64,000 nucleotides of DNA from Sphingorhabdus sp. EL138 (GCF_945882965.1 NZ_CAMCWY010000012.1:21599-85598); one strand, 5' to 3'. Positions 48,362-56,294 are shown, counted from the stretch's first letter. Made by a program: numbers and translations. The notes: a model not told the origin generated them from the sequence alone.

Positions 48362-48394
48362 TTACGCGGCCACCTACGCGGCAGGGGAACTAAA

Positions 48395-49156
48395 ATGACG
48401 AGCGGCGATTTTTTAATCAAGCAACTGAAAAAGGCTGTTTTTCTGCCATATGCCAAATTGCGGGCAAAGCTTGGCGGCGAAGGCACTGGTTTTATCCGCT
48501 CCAGCTATGGCGTGCTGATGAAAACAAACTGGCGCGACCGCACCTTCATTTATTGCCGTTTCGCTGTCTATGGGCACGGCCTGTCCGATTATCTGAACGG
48601 CCTCACACAGCCGTTCGTCTTTTTAGACATTGGTGCAAACCAAGGTCTGTACAGCCTGATTGCCGGGCAAAACCCGCATTGCACGCGGGCGATAGCGCTT
48701 GAGCCAGTGCCGGATACGTTTGAGCGGCTGCGCCAGAATATCGAGGCCAACAACCTTCAAGATAAAGTCCAAGCGGTACAAGCCGCCCTGTCAAACCAAG
48801 CGGGCACCGCGAAAATCGTCTTTGATGCCGCACATAGCGGGCTTGCGTCGCTACGGAATGACGGCGCCGACGGTTTGGACATCACAACTATCAATATGGC
48901 AGCTTTTGATGCGCTGCTTGGCGAACCCGAAATGTTGGTCATCAAGGTTGATGTCGAGGGGCATGAAGCCGCGGTCATGGCAGAGTTGGTCAAGTCGCGC
49001 TTTCTATCGCGCATCCAGTCAGTGTTTTACGAAGTCGATGCCAAATGGAGCGATGCCGAAAGCTTGCGGGCGATTTTGGAAAGCGGCGGCTTTACCCATT
49101 TCGTGACCGTGGGTCGCGGAAAGCATTATGACGTGTTGGCTACGCGCCAAGCATAA
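48395..49156 (+). CDS. FkbM-family methyltransferase
   Basis: This 253-residue SAM-dependent methyltransferase has motif I VFLDIGANQGLYSL, EPVPDTFERLRQN and LVIKVDVEGHEAAVM, as in the FkbM/Methyltransf_21 family, which often O-methylates sugars in polysaccharides. The location after the flippase supports modification of the same glycan. It starts at ATG 48395, 34 bases after the flippase stop. Confidence 0.9.
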   Translation: MTSGDFLIKQLKKAVFLPYAKLRAKLGGEGTGFIRSSYGVLMKTNWRDRTFIYCRFAVYGHGLSDYLNGLTQPFVFLDIGANQGLYSLIAGQNPHCTRAIALEPVPDTFERLRQNIEANNLQDKVQAVQAALSNQAGTAKIVFDAAHSGLASLRNDGADGLDITTINMAAFDALLGEPEMLVIKVDVEGHEAAVMAELVKSRFLSRIQSVFYEVDAKWSDAESLRAILESGGFTHFVTVGRGKHYDVLATRQA

Positions 49157-49173
49157 GTCACTGCCTATAGCGG

Positions 49174-50055
49174 TTAGTGCGCTTTTATGAAGTTCACGAC
49201 ATCGGCGACAACGGGCGCCTTTTGACGGAACGGACGCGCGACGGCCATGATGATATCGGAATGGTCAACGTCGGGGTAAATCTGCAACTGCTGCTGCCCG
49301 CCGAGCTTTTGTATCTTCTCGGATAGGATTTTGCTGTTGCGGGGCTTCACGACGGTATCCATGTCGCCGGTAAGCAATAACAAAGGCGGCGCATCCGCCC
49401 GCGCAAAAGTGATCGGTTGGGTCTCCGTCAGGTCGGGCCACTGCCCCAAGGCAATTTTTGATGAATCGGTCGTCAGCGGCAGGAAATCATAAGGCCCGGC
49501 AAGGCCAATGACCCCTTTGATCACATCCGGCGTGAGATTATTCGCAGCGAGCCATTGCGGGTCAAGCGCCGTCATCATTGCGATATGGGCGCCAGCGCTA
49601 TGCCCCATAAGAAAAATACGTTTGGGGTCGCCCTTGTGCTTGGCGATGTTGGCATTGACCCAAGCAATAGCCGCTGCCGTATCCTCGACAAATGCAGGAA
49701 AGCGCACCTTCGGCGATTTGCGATAATCGGCAATGACCGTGACAAAGCCGCGCGATGCAAAGGCGCGGCCCAAAAAGCCATAGCCCTCCCGCTCGCCATC
49801 ACGCCACGCACCGCCATGAAAGAAGATCAGCACCGCAGATGTACCAGCGGCGTTTTGCTTGGGCAGGTAGATATCAAGCTTCTGCCGCGCGTCATCGCCA
49901 TATGCGATGCCCGTCAGCGGGGCTTGGCTATTCTCCGCAGGACCAGGTGCCATCCGGTCTGCAAAATCGAGCTTTTGCGGATCTGTCTTGGCCCAGAACC
50001 ATAAACCGGATCCAATCAAGGCGAGGATGAGCGCGATAAGAATATATTTGATCAT
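49174..50055 (-). CDS. Membrane-anchored alpha/beta hydrolase (BD-FAE/HSL-like)
   Basis: The 293-residue protein has an N-terminal membrane helix (IKYILIALILALIGSGLWFW), the oxyanion motif FFHGGAWRDG, nucleophile Ser in MGHSAGAHIAMM, Asp in GDMDTVVKP and His in DVDHSDI. It is a carboxylesterase- or lipase-like enzyme exposed to the periplasm. Its start (50055) lies 38 bases to the left of a strong terminator, just before the GC drop that marks the island. ATG 50055 is used because the helix begins there. Confidence 0.9.
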   Translation of the reverse strand: MIKYILIALILALIGSGLWFWAKTDPQKLDFADRMAPGPAENSQAPLTGIAYGDDARQKLDIYLPKQNAAGTSAVLIFFHGGAWRDGEREGYGFLGRAFASRGFVTVIADYRKSPKVRFPAFVEDTAAAIAWVNANIAKHKGDPKRIFLMGHSAGAHIAMMTALDPQWLAANNLTPDVIKGVIGLAGPYDFLPLTTDSSKIALGQWPDLTETQPITFARADAPPLLLLTGDMDTVVKPRNSKILSEKIQKLGGQQQLQIYPDVDHSDIIMAVARPFRQKAPVVADVVNFIKAH

Positions 50056-50092
50056 CCGAGATATGTGCCCATCAAAACGCCAGCCCACAATG

Positions 50093-50126
50093 AAAAAAGG
50101 CGGCCCCAGTTGGAGCCGCCTTTTTT
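50093..50126. terminator. Strong bidirectional terminator at the left edge of the island
   Basis: aaaaaaggcggc (50093-50104) and gccgcctttttt (50115-50126) form a perfect 12-base stem with a 10-base loop. It can end transcription from the island toward the hydrolase gene, and in the opposite direction. Confidence 0.85.
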
Positions 50127-50262
50127 GTGAGGGCCATAAAGGTGGCCCACATAGTTGTGCTTATTGTTAGCGCTTCGCTAATAGTAACGTATAAAATATA
50201 CATTTATAACAGTAAGTTATTGGTATATAAATTTATCCTGCTATTATTCTGCTATATTTAAA
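50127..50262. other. Left boundary of the AT-rich island
   Basis: Immediately after the terminator the composition changes from GC-rich to AT-rich (for example the tract around 50191-50260 is almost all A/T). No gene is present. A short hairpin ttagcgcttcgctaa lies near 50167-50181. No tRNA end or clear attachment direct repeat could be identified, and the right end of the island is outside the window. Confidence 0.5.
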
Positions 50263-50709
50263 TCATGAAGATATCGTGAGTTTATGGCGCTTTTGCAGGC
50301 TTTTTATAGCATTCTCAATGTTAGTATCCAGTTCTCCATTTGCTATCGCACTGCGTAGCAACTCAAGACTGGGTTTCACGGCAGCAAGCTCTTTCACGAA
50401 AACGGCATTACCATCTTTTGTAAGTGGGACTGTCTTTGCCCCATACTTGCACTGCACATAGAACCCGTCGTCTTGTGCGAAGAACCACGAACGCACGACC
50501 TTCTGTCGCTGCACACGCACCTTCTCGCCAGCTTCATTCTTCGTCCATCGCGGGATCGTGACAGCATATTGCTCACCTCGCATCGCAGCATCTGCGACTT
50601 CCATTTGCTCGTTGATACCAGCAAGCAATTTATTGCGACGAGCTTCAATGGGACTGAGTTTAGACTGACGAGAAACGGCTTTGATGGTCAGTTTTGATAG
50701 CGATGACAT
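50263..50709 (-). CDS. DUF6641-like hypothetical protein
   Basis: The 148-residue basic protein has the pattern of a small family found on mobile elements of proteobacteria (DUF6641): an SPIEARRNKLLAGINEQM helix near 19-36, RSWFFAQDDGFYVQCKYGAK in the middle and ELAAVKPSLELLRSAIANGE near the end. The family assignment is from memory and moderate. Function is unknown. Its promoter region faces the 50862 operon and includes a perfect palindrome (50781-50801). Confidence 0.65.
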   Translation of the reverse strand: MSSLSKLTIKAVSRQSKLSPIEARRNKLLAGINEQMEVADAAMRGEQYAVTIPRWTKNEAGEKVRVQRQKVVRSWFFAQDDGFYVQCKYGAKTVPLTKDGNAVFVKELAAVKPSLELLRSAIANGELDTNIENAIKSLQKRHKLTISS

Positions 50710-50714
50710 AGTTT

Positions 50715-50734
50715 CATTCTCCTTTTTGAGAATG
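50715..50734. promoter_or_regulatory. Hairpin over the ribosome site of the DUF6641-like gene
   Basis: cattctc (50715-50721) and gagaatg (50728-50734) form a 7-base stem with a 6-base loop. On the minus strand the second arm contains the AGGAGAATG region just upstream of the start at 50709, so the fold could restrict ribosome access. Confidence 0.4.
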
Positions 50735-50745
50735 AGATTCTGAAT
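50727..50745 (+). repeat. 19-base direct repeat, copy 1 (tgagaatgagattctgaat)
   Basis: The 19-mer recurs at 56295-56313 with two differences. It lies upstream of the 50862 operon; copy 2 lies upstream of the 56396 gene. Confidence 0.45.
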
Positions 50746-50780
50746 CCTTGCCTACTCAATTCCTACCTATTTCCAGCCAC

Positions 50781-50801
50781 AAACTTAAAACTTTTAAGTT
50801 T
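50781..50801. promoter_or_regulatory. Perfect 21-base AT palindrome, copy 1
   Basis: aaacttaaaa-c-ttttaagttt is a perfect palindrome around one central base. It sits midway between the divergent starts at 50709 and 50862. The same arms with central g occur at 57282-57302, upstream of a small gene. Such a matched pair suggests an operator for one DNA-binding protein. Confidence 0.7.
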
Positions 50802-50861
50802 GCACGATCCTGTTGCAACGAAAAAATCGGATGTTAGCTTGCGTTTACAAAAGGGGGCGCA

Positions 50862-52598
50862 ATGGCAAACGAGCAAGAACTAAGTCAGCAACTGACAGAG
50901 TTACAACAACGAGCAGAACAGCAACACACACTTGCCGAAAGCTCCCGTGAACTTTTGCATCGCAATCTTGCTGAGACTTATTTTTGGTGGCGAGAGGCTC
51001 GCAACGAATCGGACTATCTTGACCGTCTTTATGCCGCGAACAACATAACCTATCGCAACATGGGAAATCGCTACAATTTCAGCCCTATCGTTCGCCTAGC
51101 TTTCCCGCGCATTCGCACGAACGATACAACGGTCAGCTATTACAGCAAGGCATTATGGGCAATTGATAACGAGTTCGTCGCAAACCCTAAGCGATATGAC
51201 AATGATAAGCACATCAACGTTATGAAGGCATTCATTCACGAAGCTGGAGGCGTTGATGGATTGAAGGAGCTAGTGCGTGAAGCTGTAGATGGCGAACCAG
51301 AAGCTAGCACGGCTATTAGCAAGAAAGCGAAAAAGAGCAAAAATCTCACTGAAGACCAAGCACTGCTCAAGCGTTCCGATGAGAGAAAAATTCTCACGAA
51401 CAAGACGCACATTCTGAAAGCGTCTAAAGGTTTTGCTACTGTAGACGCAGGGGCATTGGCGGCAACGAATGATGACTTGGTCGTGCTGATAGCAAAGCGT
51501 AACAAACGGACAGGCAAGATCACGCTTATCGCTTCAACGACAGATACGCAGATCGTTGAAGCTGTCATCAATGAATGCGGTGAGCTTGATCTGAGCAACA
51601 CTCCGCCTGTTTTGAGATTGCTGATTGAGTGCCTTCGTCCTCAAATGATCCCCTCTCAAATTCGGAATCTTGGAATTTCAAAAAATTTCATCACCGAGCA
51701 CAAGATTGGTTGGGACGACAAGACGGACAAAGCGATCATGCGTCCTGAGAGGGCGCGCTTAGTCATCAGGACAGATGGCTCAATCTTGGTCAGCAAGACA
51801 CTCAGTGATGCCAGCCTGACAACAATCTCCATTCCCAAAAATCCGATTGCAGTGCCCTGTGACATTCTGCTGCGCGGTTCCGATCGCTATTGGATTGAAA
51901 ACATTTTGATGAATGAATCTCAGCTGCCTCTTTTTAGCTGTGAACCAAGCAACGATCTGATTGATGCTGACGAAGATAAAAGCGCAACCAAGCAGTTGAA
52001 GTTGGTCAGTCAGTCGTCAGGTCACTCTAGAAACATCTACTTCTACGACACTGATCTGATCAAAAGCGAACACAGCTATCAGCCGATAATCGTTAACGAT
52101 AGCGTGGGCTATGCTTGGGAAATTAAGGCAAAGAAGAAGTTCATTGATCGCTTTTATCGGCAGTCTGTTCAGGGGTGGCTCAGTGGAGCTATCAAACATC
52201 TCAAGCACAAAAAAACGTCGCGGGTCGCATTTGCGGTTGGAACTGATCATCTGGAACTTCAATCGCACTATGAGAGCGACAACACACCTGGAGTGAACAA
52301 AGATGGGTTCACGCACTACGGCGATGATTGCAAAACGCTAGCAGAGCGAGATGCAGTTATCTCGTTGGAACCTGCGACGAAGCATACGACCATTGTGGCA
52401 CCTCTAGATATAATTGAGCTTTTCACCATGCTGGCGAGAGCGCCGACAGTCGGTGATGAAATCATCATCAGAGGCAACGAATTTGTGCTGAACGTAAGTT
52501 ACGAAACAGCGACAGCAAAACACGAAGCATATATTCCTGCTCTTGATGAGCGCGGAAATCGCAACGATGTGCTGTTCGCTAGATATAACAATGGCTGA
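50862..52598 (+). CDS. Large hypothetical protein, operon partner of the TGT-like protein
   Basis: I do not recognise a family for this 578-residue protein. Residues 1-45 are Gln/Glu-rich and likely helical (QQLTELQQRAEQQHTLAESS). Residues 60-140 are helical with NRYNFSPIVRLAFPRI and ALWAIDNEF and a GGVDGL motif similar to those of some plasmid-borne unknown proteins. A Lys-rich linker (about 152-162) follows. The second half (about 270-578) is probably mixed alpha/beta, with a basic stretch VGYAWEIKAKKKFIDRFYRQ and SGAIKHLKHKKTSRVAF that could bind nucleic acid. It starts with a strong AAAAGGGGGCGC site and overlaps the next gene by 8 bases (52591-52598), so both are probably made together. 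It is likely a nucleic-acid-binding or recognition partner; this is inference. Confidence 0.7.
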   Translation: MANEQELSQQLTELQQRAEQQHTLAESSRELLHRNLAETYFWWREARNESDYLDRLYAANNITYRNMGNRYNFSPIVRLAFPRIRTNDTTVSYYSKALWAIDNEFVANPKRYDNDKHINVMKAFIHEAGGVDGLKELVREAVDGEPEASTAISKKAKKSKNLTEDQALLKRSDERKILTNKTHILKASKGFATVDAGALAATNDDLVVLIAKRNKRTGKITLIASTTDTQIVEAVINECGELDLSNTPPVLRLLIECLRPQMIPSQIRNLGISKNFITEHKIGWDDKTDKAIMRPERARLVIRTDGSILVSKTLSDASLTTISIPKNPIAVPCDILLRGSDRYWIENILMNESQLPLFSCEPSNDLIDADEDKSATKQLKLVSQSSGHSRNIYFYDTDLIKSEHSYQPIIVNDSVGYAWEIKAKKKFIDRFYRQSVQGWLSGAIKHLKHKKTSRVAFAVGTDHLELQSHYESDNTPGVNKDGFTHYGDDCKTLAERDAVISLEPATKHTTIVAPLDIIELFTMLARAPTVGDEIIIRGNEFVLNVSYETATAKHEAYIPALDERGNRNDVLFARYNNG

Positions 52599-53943
52599 TT
52601 TAACTGATCGCTACGACAGCTACGCAGTCTATCTGCCATCGTTGCAGCAGCATTATGCCGAGTTCGCCACGAGAGATCGCAGCGATGCTCGTCAAGGACG
52701 AATACCGCGAAATTTCCGACCCAAAGACTTAGACTTCTTATCGTCAGATAGTCGGCTGTGGTCATGCAAATATGCGCTCTATAGCTCAGGGCAATTTGAA
52801 AAGGCATTCGTCACTACTGACGATATGGTGATCAATCGTAAACGTGAGGGCGTCATCGTCGTTGGCGACAGCGGCGGTTATCAACTCGGCAAAGGTGCAA
52901 TCAAGAACAAGCGTGAGAAGGAAGCGATTTATCGCTATCAAGATTCACCGCAGGAATTTTATCAGAACTGGTTCACGACAGGATACCGCGAACGAGTTCT
53001 GAACTGGCTAGACGCATATACTGACTATGCGATGACATTGGATTTGCCACTATGGGCAAGCATTGAAGAAGACCCCAAAAGCACTAGCCCCATTCGCAAT
53101 CTCAGCATCAAGCAGTTGATTGATCTGAGCGTTGATAATCTGCGCTACTTTCAGGAAAACAGGGGACGAAATTTCGGTGGTGAAGGCACGAAGTTTCTTA
53201 ATGTCGTTCAAGATATAAAGCAGGAAGGCGCAGGCGAACTTTGGTACGATGCAGTTAAAGATTTTGAGTTTGAAGGCTGGGCTTTCGGCGGCACATCATC
53301 GTTGCTCAGAAACATGCTCAGGCGGCTTCGGACTCTGTTAGATGAAGACAGACTGAAACGCACAGAGATCATTCACCTTCTTGCCAAGTCGCCACCTATC
53401 CAATCCGTCATTTACACTGCGATCCAGAAAGCTGTTTCTAAAGCTGCGGGCAGAGCAATACGCATCACATACGATAGCAGCTCGCCACATCAAGCGGCAG
53501 GACAAGCCAGAGCGATTTTTCATAAGCCAGAGCTGACTAATAATCTACGAACATGGCGTATGCCGTCACGAGCAATTCCGCAAAACATGCAGGTGGCACG
53601 AGGGAATGTCAGAGTAGACTTGCCAGAATTTTCGCCGCTTGCTGACCTGTTTAGCGTCAACGACATTGTTTTTCATAAACAAACGAACAGGTTCGGACGT
53701 GTTGATAATCTCGGCGAACACCTGATGACCAATCATAACATCTACACATTCCATGCGACTGCGCTTGAAGCGTGTGATCTAGTGTTTGGTGAAAAGCCTG
53801 ACACGAGCAGAGTTCCGTCAGTTTTGCAGGAGCTTGTTCACTTCGTGAATGTGTTTTTTGAAAACGGCGGATCAGAACAGCTAATTGCAGACAATGTGAA
53901 GCTGCTAGACGTTTTTGATCCGCCAGAGAACCCTAAGAAATAA
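52591..53943 (+). CDS. TGT-superfamily protein (DpdA-like base transglycosylase candidate)
   Basis: The 450-residue protein follows the order of catalytic elements of tRNA-guanine transglycosylase (TGT). DSGGYQ at 93-98 corresponds to the general acid/base Asp and Ser. TDYAMTLDLP (Asp151) matches the base-binding 'DIVMAFDE' strand. FLNVVQD (Gln207) matches the Gln of 'FGIQQG', and FEGWAFGGT (227-235) matches 'DGYAVGGLA'. ITYDSSSPHQAAG (Asp295) is at the place of the nucleophile in 'MFDCVLPTRSGR'. LMTNHNIYTF matches 'LMTEHNIAFY'. The CxCxxC zinc cysteines are missing, although the zinc His is kept. TGT relatives that replace guanine in DNA (DpdA) are known, so DNA is a plausible target; it could also be an RNA enzyme. 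No queuosine-precursor genes are nearby. It ends 11 bases inside the convergent gene. Confidence 0.75.
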   Translation: MADLTDRYDSYAVYLPSLQQHYAEFATRDRSDARQGRIPRNFRPKDLDFLSSDSRLWSCKYALYSSGQFEKAFVTTDDMVINRKREGVIVVGDSGGYQLGKGAIKNKREKEAIYRYQDSPQEFYQNWFTTGYRERVLNWLDAYTDYAMTLDLPLWASIEEDPKSTSPIRNLSIKQLIDLSVDNLRYFQENRGRNFGGEGTKFLNVVQDIKQEGAGELWYDAVKDFEFEGWAFGGTSSLLRNMLRRLRTLLDEDRLKRTEIIHLLAKSPPIQSVIYTAIQKAVSKAAGRAIRITYDSSSPHQAAGQARAIFHKPELTNNLRTWRMPSRAIPQNMQVARGNVRVDLPEFSPLADLFSVNDIVFHKQTNRFGRVDNLGEHLMTNHNIYTFHATALEACDLVFGEKPDTSRVPSVLQELVHFVNVFFENGGSEQLIADNVKLLDVFDPPENPKK

Positions 53944-54241
53944 GCTCTAGTTCAATCGCATCCTCATTTACGATCTGCGTACATCTGTCGCGGAATTCAA
54001 AAAACTTTTCTGCGACATGATGATGCTTCGGTGACTGTCTTATGAACTCGCCAGCACTTGAAAGACGAGTTCCGCAGATTGCGACAACGCCCAGTGTTGG
54101 CTCTGTTCTCTTAAATCGCAGTCCACGAAAATAGCTATCGCTTTGACCAAGCCAATCAATGCTAAAATCGCTCTCGTTTGAGACAAGACCGCGCTGTTTT
54201 AAAAAATCAAAAATCTCCAAAATCACTACGTTTTTTTTCAT
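53933..54241 (-). CDS. DUF6626-like small protein with HTH-type motif
   Basis: The 102-residue protein has a KQRGLVSNESDFSIDWLGQS segment, followed by YFRGLR, and resembles the short DUF6626 family of alphaproteobacterial mobile DNA. That family is typified by 'S-x-x-x-F-S-x-D-W-L-G-x-S-x-S-Y' and looks like a helix-turn-helix protein. It is a candidate regulator of the island, possibly of the palindrome sites, but that is speculation. Its 3' end overlaps the TGT-like gene by 11 bases. Confidence 0.65.
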   Translation of the reverse strand: MKKNVVILEIFDFLKQRGLVSNESDFSIDWLGQSDSYFRGLRFKRTEPTLGVVAICGTRLSSAGEFIRQSPKHHHVAEKFFEFRDRCTQIVNEDAIELELIS

Positions 54242-54686
54242 TTTAATCCTCTCGTGATAAATAATCATGTGGTCAGAATGTGAGAACTATCTGACTAGTA
54301 TTTATCTGTGGAGCAGAGGAATGTGTCTGTAACCTATTCACATTTCTGTGTTCTGTCATAGGGCATTATCGTCGCATTGAGTTTGCCAGCCTAGCTGTCG
54401 CCAACAGAACTTGCAGCCCAGTAAGCGTGACCACAGACACGTAATACAACAAGCAAAGTCGCAACTGGCTTGTAAAAACATTATGCGATGGATCAAGAAA
54501 GATGAGACTGCGAAAGCGGTAACTTGTATGTGTCTTAGGGGTAAATGATTGGTTCCCAAGACGCTGCGTTGCGAACAACTCACCACACATAAAGGTAACA
54601 GCGTAACCCTATCTCCCATTCAGTTCGTTTGAACTGCATGGTTGTGTGCAATCATTGGCTTAAACGACTCAACGAAAAGTGCAAAA

Positions 54687-54716
54687 GCCACAGTGAAGCG
54701 TAAGCCTCACTGTGGC
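54687..54716 (-). terminator. Perfect 10-base-pair hairpin, terminator-like on the minus strand
   Basis: gccacagtga (54687-54696) and tcactgtggc (54707-54716) pair perfectly across a 10-base loop. On the minus strand the stem is followed by TTTTGCACTTTT, as in a weak Rho-independent terminator, while the plus strand has no T-run. It implies a minus-strand transcript starting to its right, where no gene lies on that strand. Confidence 0.5.
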
Positions 54717-54761
54717 AGCAATCTAACGAAATGTACCAACCAACAAATATAAAAAAACAAA

Positions 54762-54827
54762 GCGATGAGGGTTACGAAGAAACCCGAAATCGCATGAGGT
54801 CGTGAGACCGCATCTTAGTTAAGCTAA
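54762..54827. ncRNA. Three successive hairpins, candidate structured RNA
   Basis: gcgat/atcgc with inner gggtt/aaccc (54762-54793), then ggtc-gtga-gacc flanked by atg/cat (54794-54813), then ttag/ctaa (54815-54827) follow each other directly. They lie about 45 bases to the right of the minus-strand terminator-like hairpin, so a short structured RNA on that strand is possible. No known RNA family was recognised. Confidence 0.35.
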
Positions 54828-54920
54828 AACACGCTGATATTCTCTGAAATATTGAAACGATTGCCGAAGGCATATCGCTGTGGCATCAGATTAGCATCAA
54901 CGATTTGGCTGGGGGACGAA

Positions 54921-55256
54921 ATGGTAGATGTTGGCGCTGGAGATGTTGCAGTTGGAGGCGTTGTAACAATCGTCAGTTACGCAGCAACGCTATTTCTTGC
55001 CCGTGCTCTCCATAGAGTAATGACCAAAGGAAAAGGTCGGGAAGACAAGCCAAGATGGATAGCGGCGAACGGCGCAGGAATTGCGTTTGTAATGACAGGG
55101 CTTGTTTGGTCCCCAAAGATAGCGTTCAAAATTGCTCAGGTTGTGACTGGGCGTGGAAGCGATGCATTTGAGGTCGCGCTCTTGGTTTTTATGATGGCAT
55201 TTTGGACGGTTATCGGTGGACTAATCGGGTTTGGAATCGGCAAATTGCGTTCGTAG
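54921..55256 (+). CDS. Small hypothetical membrane protein
   Basis: This 111-residue protein starts at ATG 54921 after GGGGGACGAA. It has three likely membrane helices (about 8-29, 50-66 and 86-108) with a basic loop (RVMTKGKGREDKPRW) between the first two. The last helix is Gly-rich (VIGGLIGFGIGKL). No family recognised. A longer open frame from 54852 is possible but begins in hairpin-rich sequence. Confidence 0.6.
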   Translation: MVDVGAGDVAVGGVVTIVSYAATLFLARALHRVMTKGKGREDKPRWIAANGAGIAFVMTGLVWSPKIAFKIAQVVTGRGSDAFEVALLVFMMAFWTVIGGLIGFGIGKLRS

Positions 55257-55309
55257 AGACGCCAGTGATTTCACTGTCTAAACGGCATCATCTTTCAGAC
55301 ATGCATGTT

Positions 55310-55882
55310 TCATTGCAACGCGGCATAAACCGTATTCGGACTGACCTTCACTTCTTTGCAGATAGCACGGATTGATGAGCCATTGCGTTTCATCCATTGA
55401 ATTTTTGCTATCTGTGCTTCTGTCGTTGGCTTGCGACCGAAACGAACTCCGCGTTCTTTCGCTTTTCTAATGCCTACGACTTGACGCTCTTTGCGTATCG
55501 TATTTTCAAATTCGCTGAAGATGCCCAGAAACTGAAAAAACATAGAACCCATAGCAGTGCTGGTATCAATCGCCTGTTTGTAGCTGAAGATATCAATCTT
55601 GCTGTCCTTCAGTTCGGTCAGCACAAGAATGAGATTTTTCATGGAACGCCCCAAGCGATCTACTGACCAGACGACTACCTTCTCAAACTTCCGCAATCTT
55701 GCATCTCGCATCATGCGCTTCAGTTCAGGTCTGTCTTCAGTTGCTTTCGTCCCGCTGATTTTCTCGCTGTAGACCTGAACTACTTCCCAACCCGATCTCT
55801 CAGCAAGAGCGTGAAGCTCTTCGAGCTGTCCCTCATAGTTTTGATCAACAGTCGATACTCGTGCGTAAATTGCGACTTTCAT
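55310..55882 (-). CDS. Serine recombinase (resolvase/invertase family)
   Basis: The 190-residue protein has the catalytic Ser in YARVSTVDQN (about residue 10), the SGTKATEDRPELKRMM and VVWSVDRLGRSMKNL motifs, the long E-helix and a C-terminal helix-turn-helix (SIRAICKEVKVSPNTVYAAL). It is a full-length small serine recombinase (Tn3 resolvase/Gin-type) and the only mobility gene seen in the island. Its start shares one base with the stop of the membrane gene upstream (TAATG), so the two are coupled. No inverted-repeat recombination sites were identified nearby. Confidence 0.93.
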   Translation of the reverse strand: MKVAIYARVSTVDQNYEGQLEELHALAERSGWEVVQVYSEKISGTKATEDRPELKRMMRDARLRKFEKVVVWSVDRLGRSMKNLILVLTELKDSKIDIFSYKQAIDTSTAMGSMFFQFLGIFSEFENTIRKERQVVGIRKAKERGVRFGRKPTTEAQIAKIQWMKRNGSSIRAICKEVKVSPNTVYAALQ

Positions 55883-56205
55883 TAAGCCTCTCCCTTCCCG
55901 CTCCAATATTTCGCGGCAAGAAAGAGGACAGCTAACGACGCCATAAACGGAACCGAGAAGACATTAGGGATCAACGAAACTAGTGGTTCTGCATCAAACA
56001 ATCGCAGCCCCCCGTTTTGAAATTCAAAAATTGCGTCACAGGCAGTTGTCAGAAGCAACGCAGCAAAGAACAAGCAGACCACTCTCCAGATGCTGAGGCG
56101 AATTGAAACCCCAAATCGCACAATGGTAAAGGCGATTAGGTACATAATGAGTGTCGACAAACTCCACTCTGCTGCATTTTCTGAAAGCGCACGCCACATA
56201 ATCAA
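55882..56205 (-). CDS. Small hypothetical membrane protein coupled to the recombinase
   Basis: The 107-residue protein has three likely membrane helices (LIMYLIAFTIVRFGVSI, WRVVCLFFAALLLTTACDAI, VPFMASLAVLFLAAKYW) and no family I recognise. ATG 56205 or a Met two codons later may be used. It overlaps the recombinase start by one base. Confidence 0.6.
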   Translation of the reverse strand: MIMWRALSENAAEWSLSTLIMYLIAFTIVRFGVSIRLSIWRVVCLFFAALLLTTACDAIFEFQNGGLRLFDAEPLVSLIPNVFSVPFMASLAVLFLAAKYWSGKGEA

Positions 56206-56294
56206 TCTCCTTGATGCGTCTTAAGTCCCGTTATCCTAAGTACAGAAATAATAGCGTATAGCCAGCCACTTAGGACCGAAAGCCTTCTGTCGCC

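Larger units (their letters stand above)
54242..54920. other. 679-base non-coding stretch with hairpins
   Basis: No convincing gene is present. Short open frames on the minus strand (about 54356-54619) have no start signal or family features. Several stable hairpins lie between 54687 and 54827 and are listed separately. The rest (54242-54686) shows no repeat or RNA gene that I recognise. Confidence 0.55.

Noticed and set aside
50150..50262. tRNA-derived attachment site at the island edge
   Set aside because: No tRNA-like cloverleaf or T-loop motif is present; a short gcgcttcgc hairpin is not enough.
54356..54619. Minus-strand frame rich in Cys in the island gap
   Set aside because: Composition and lack of a start signal suggest non-coding DNA.
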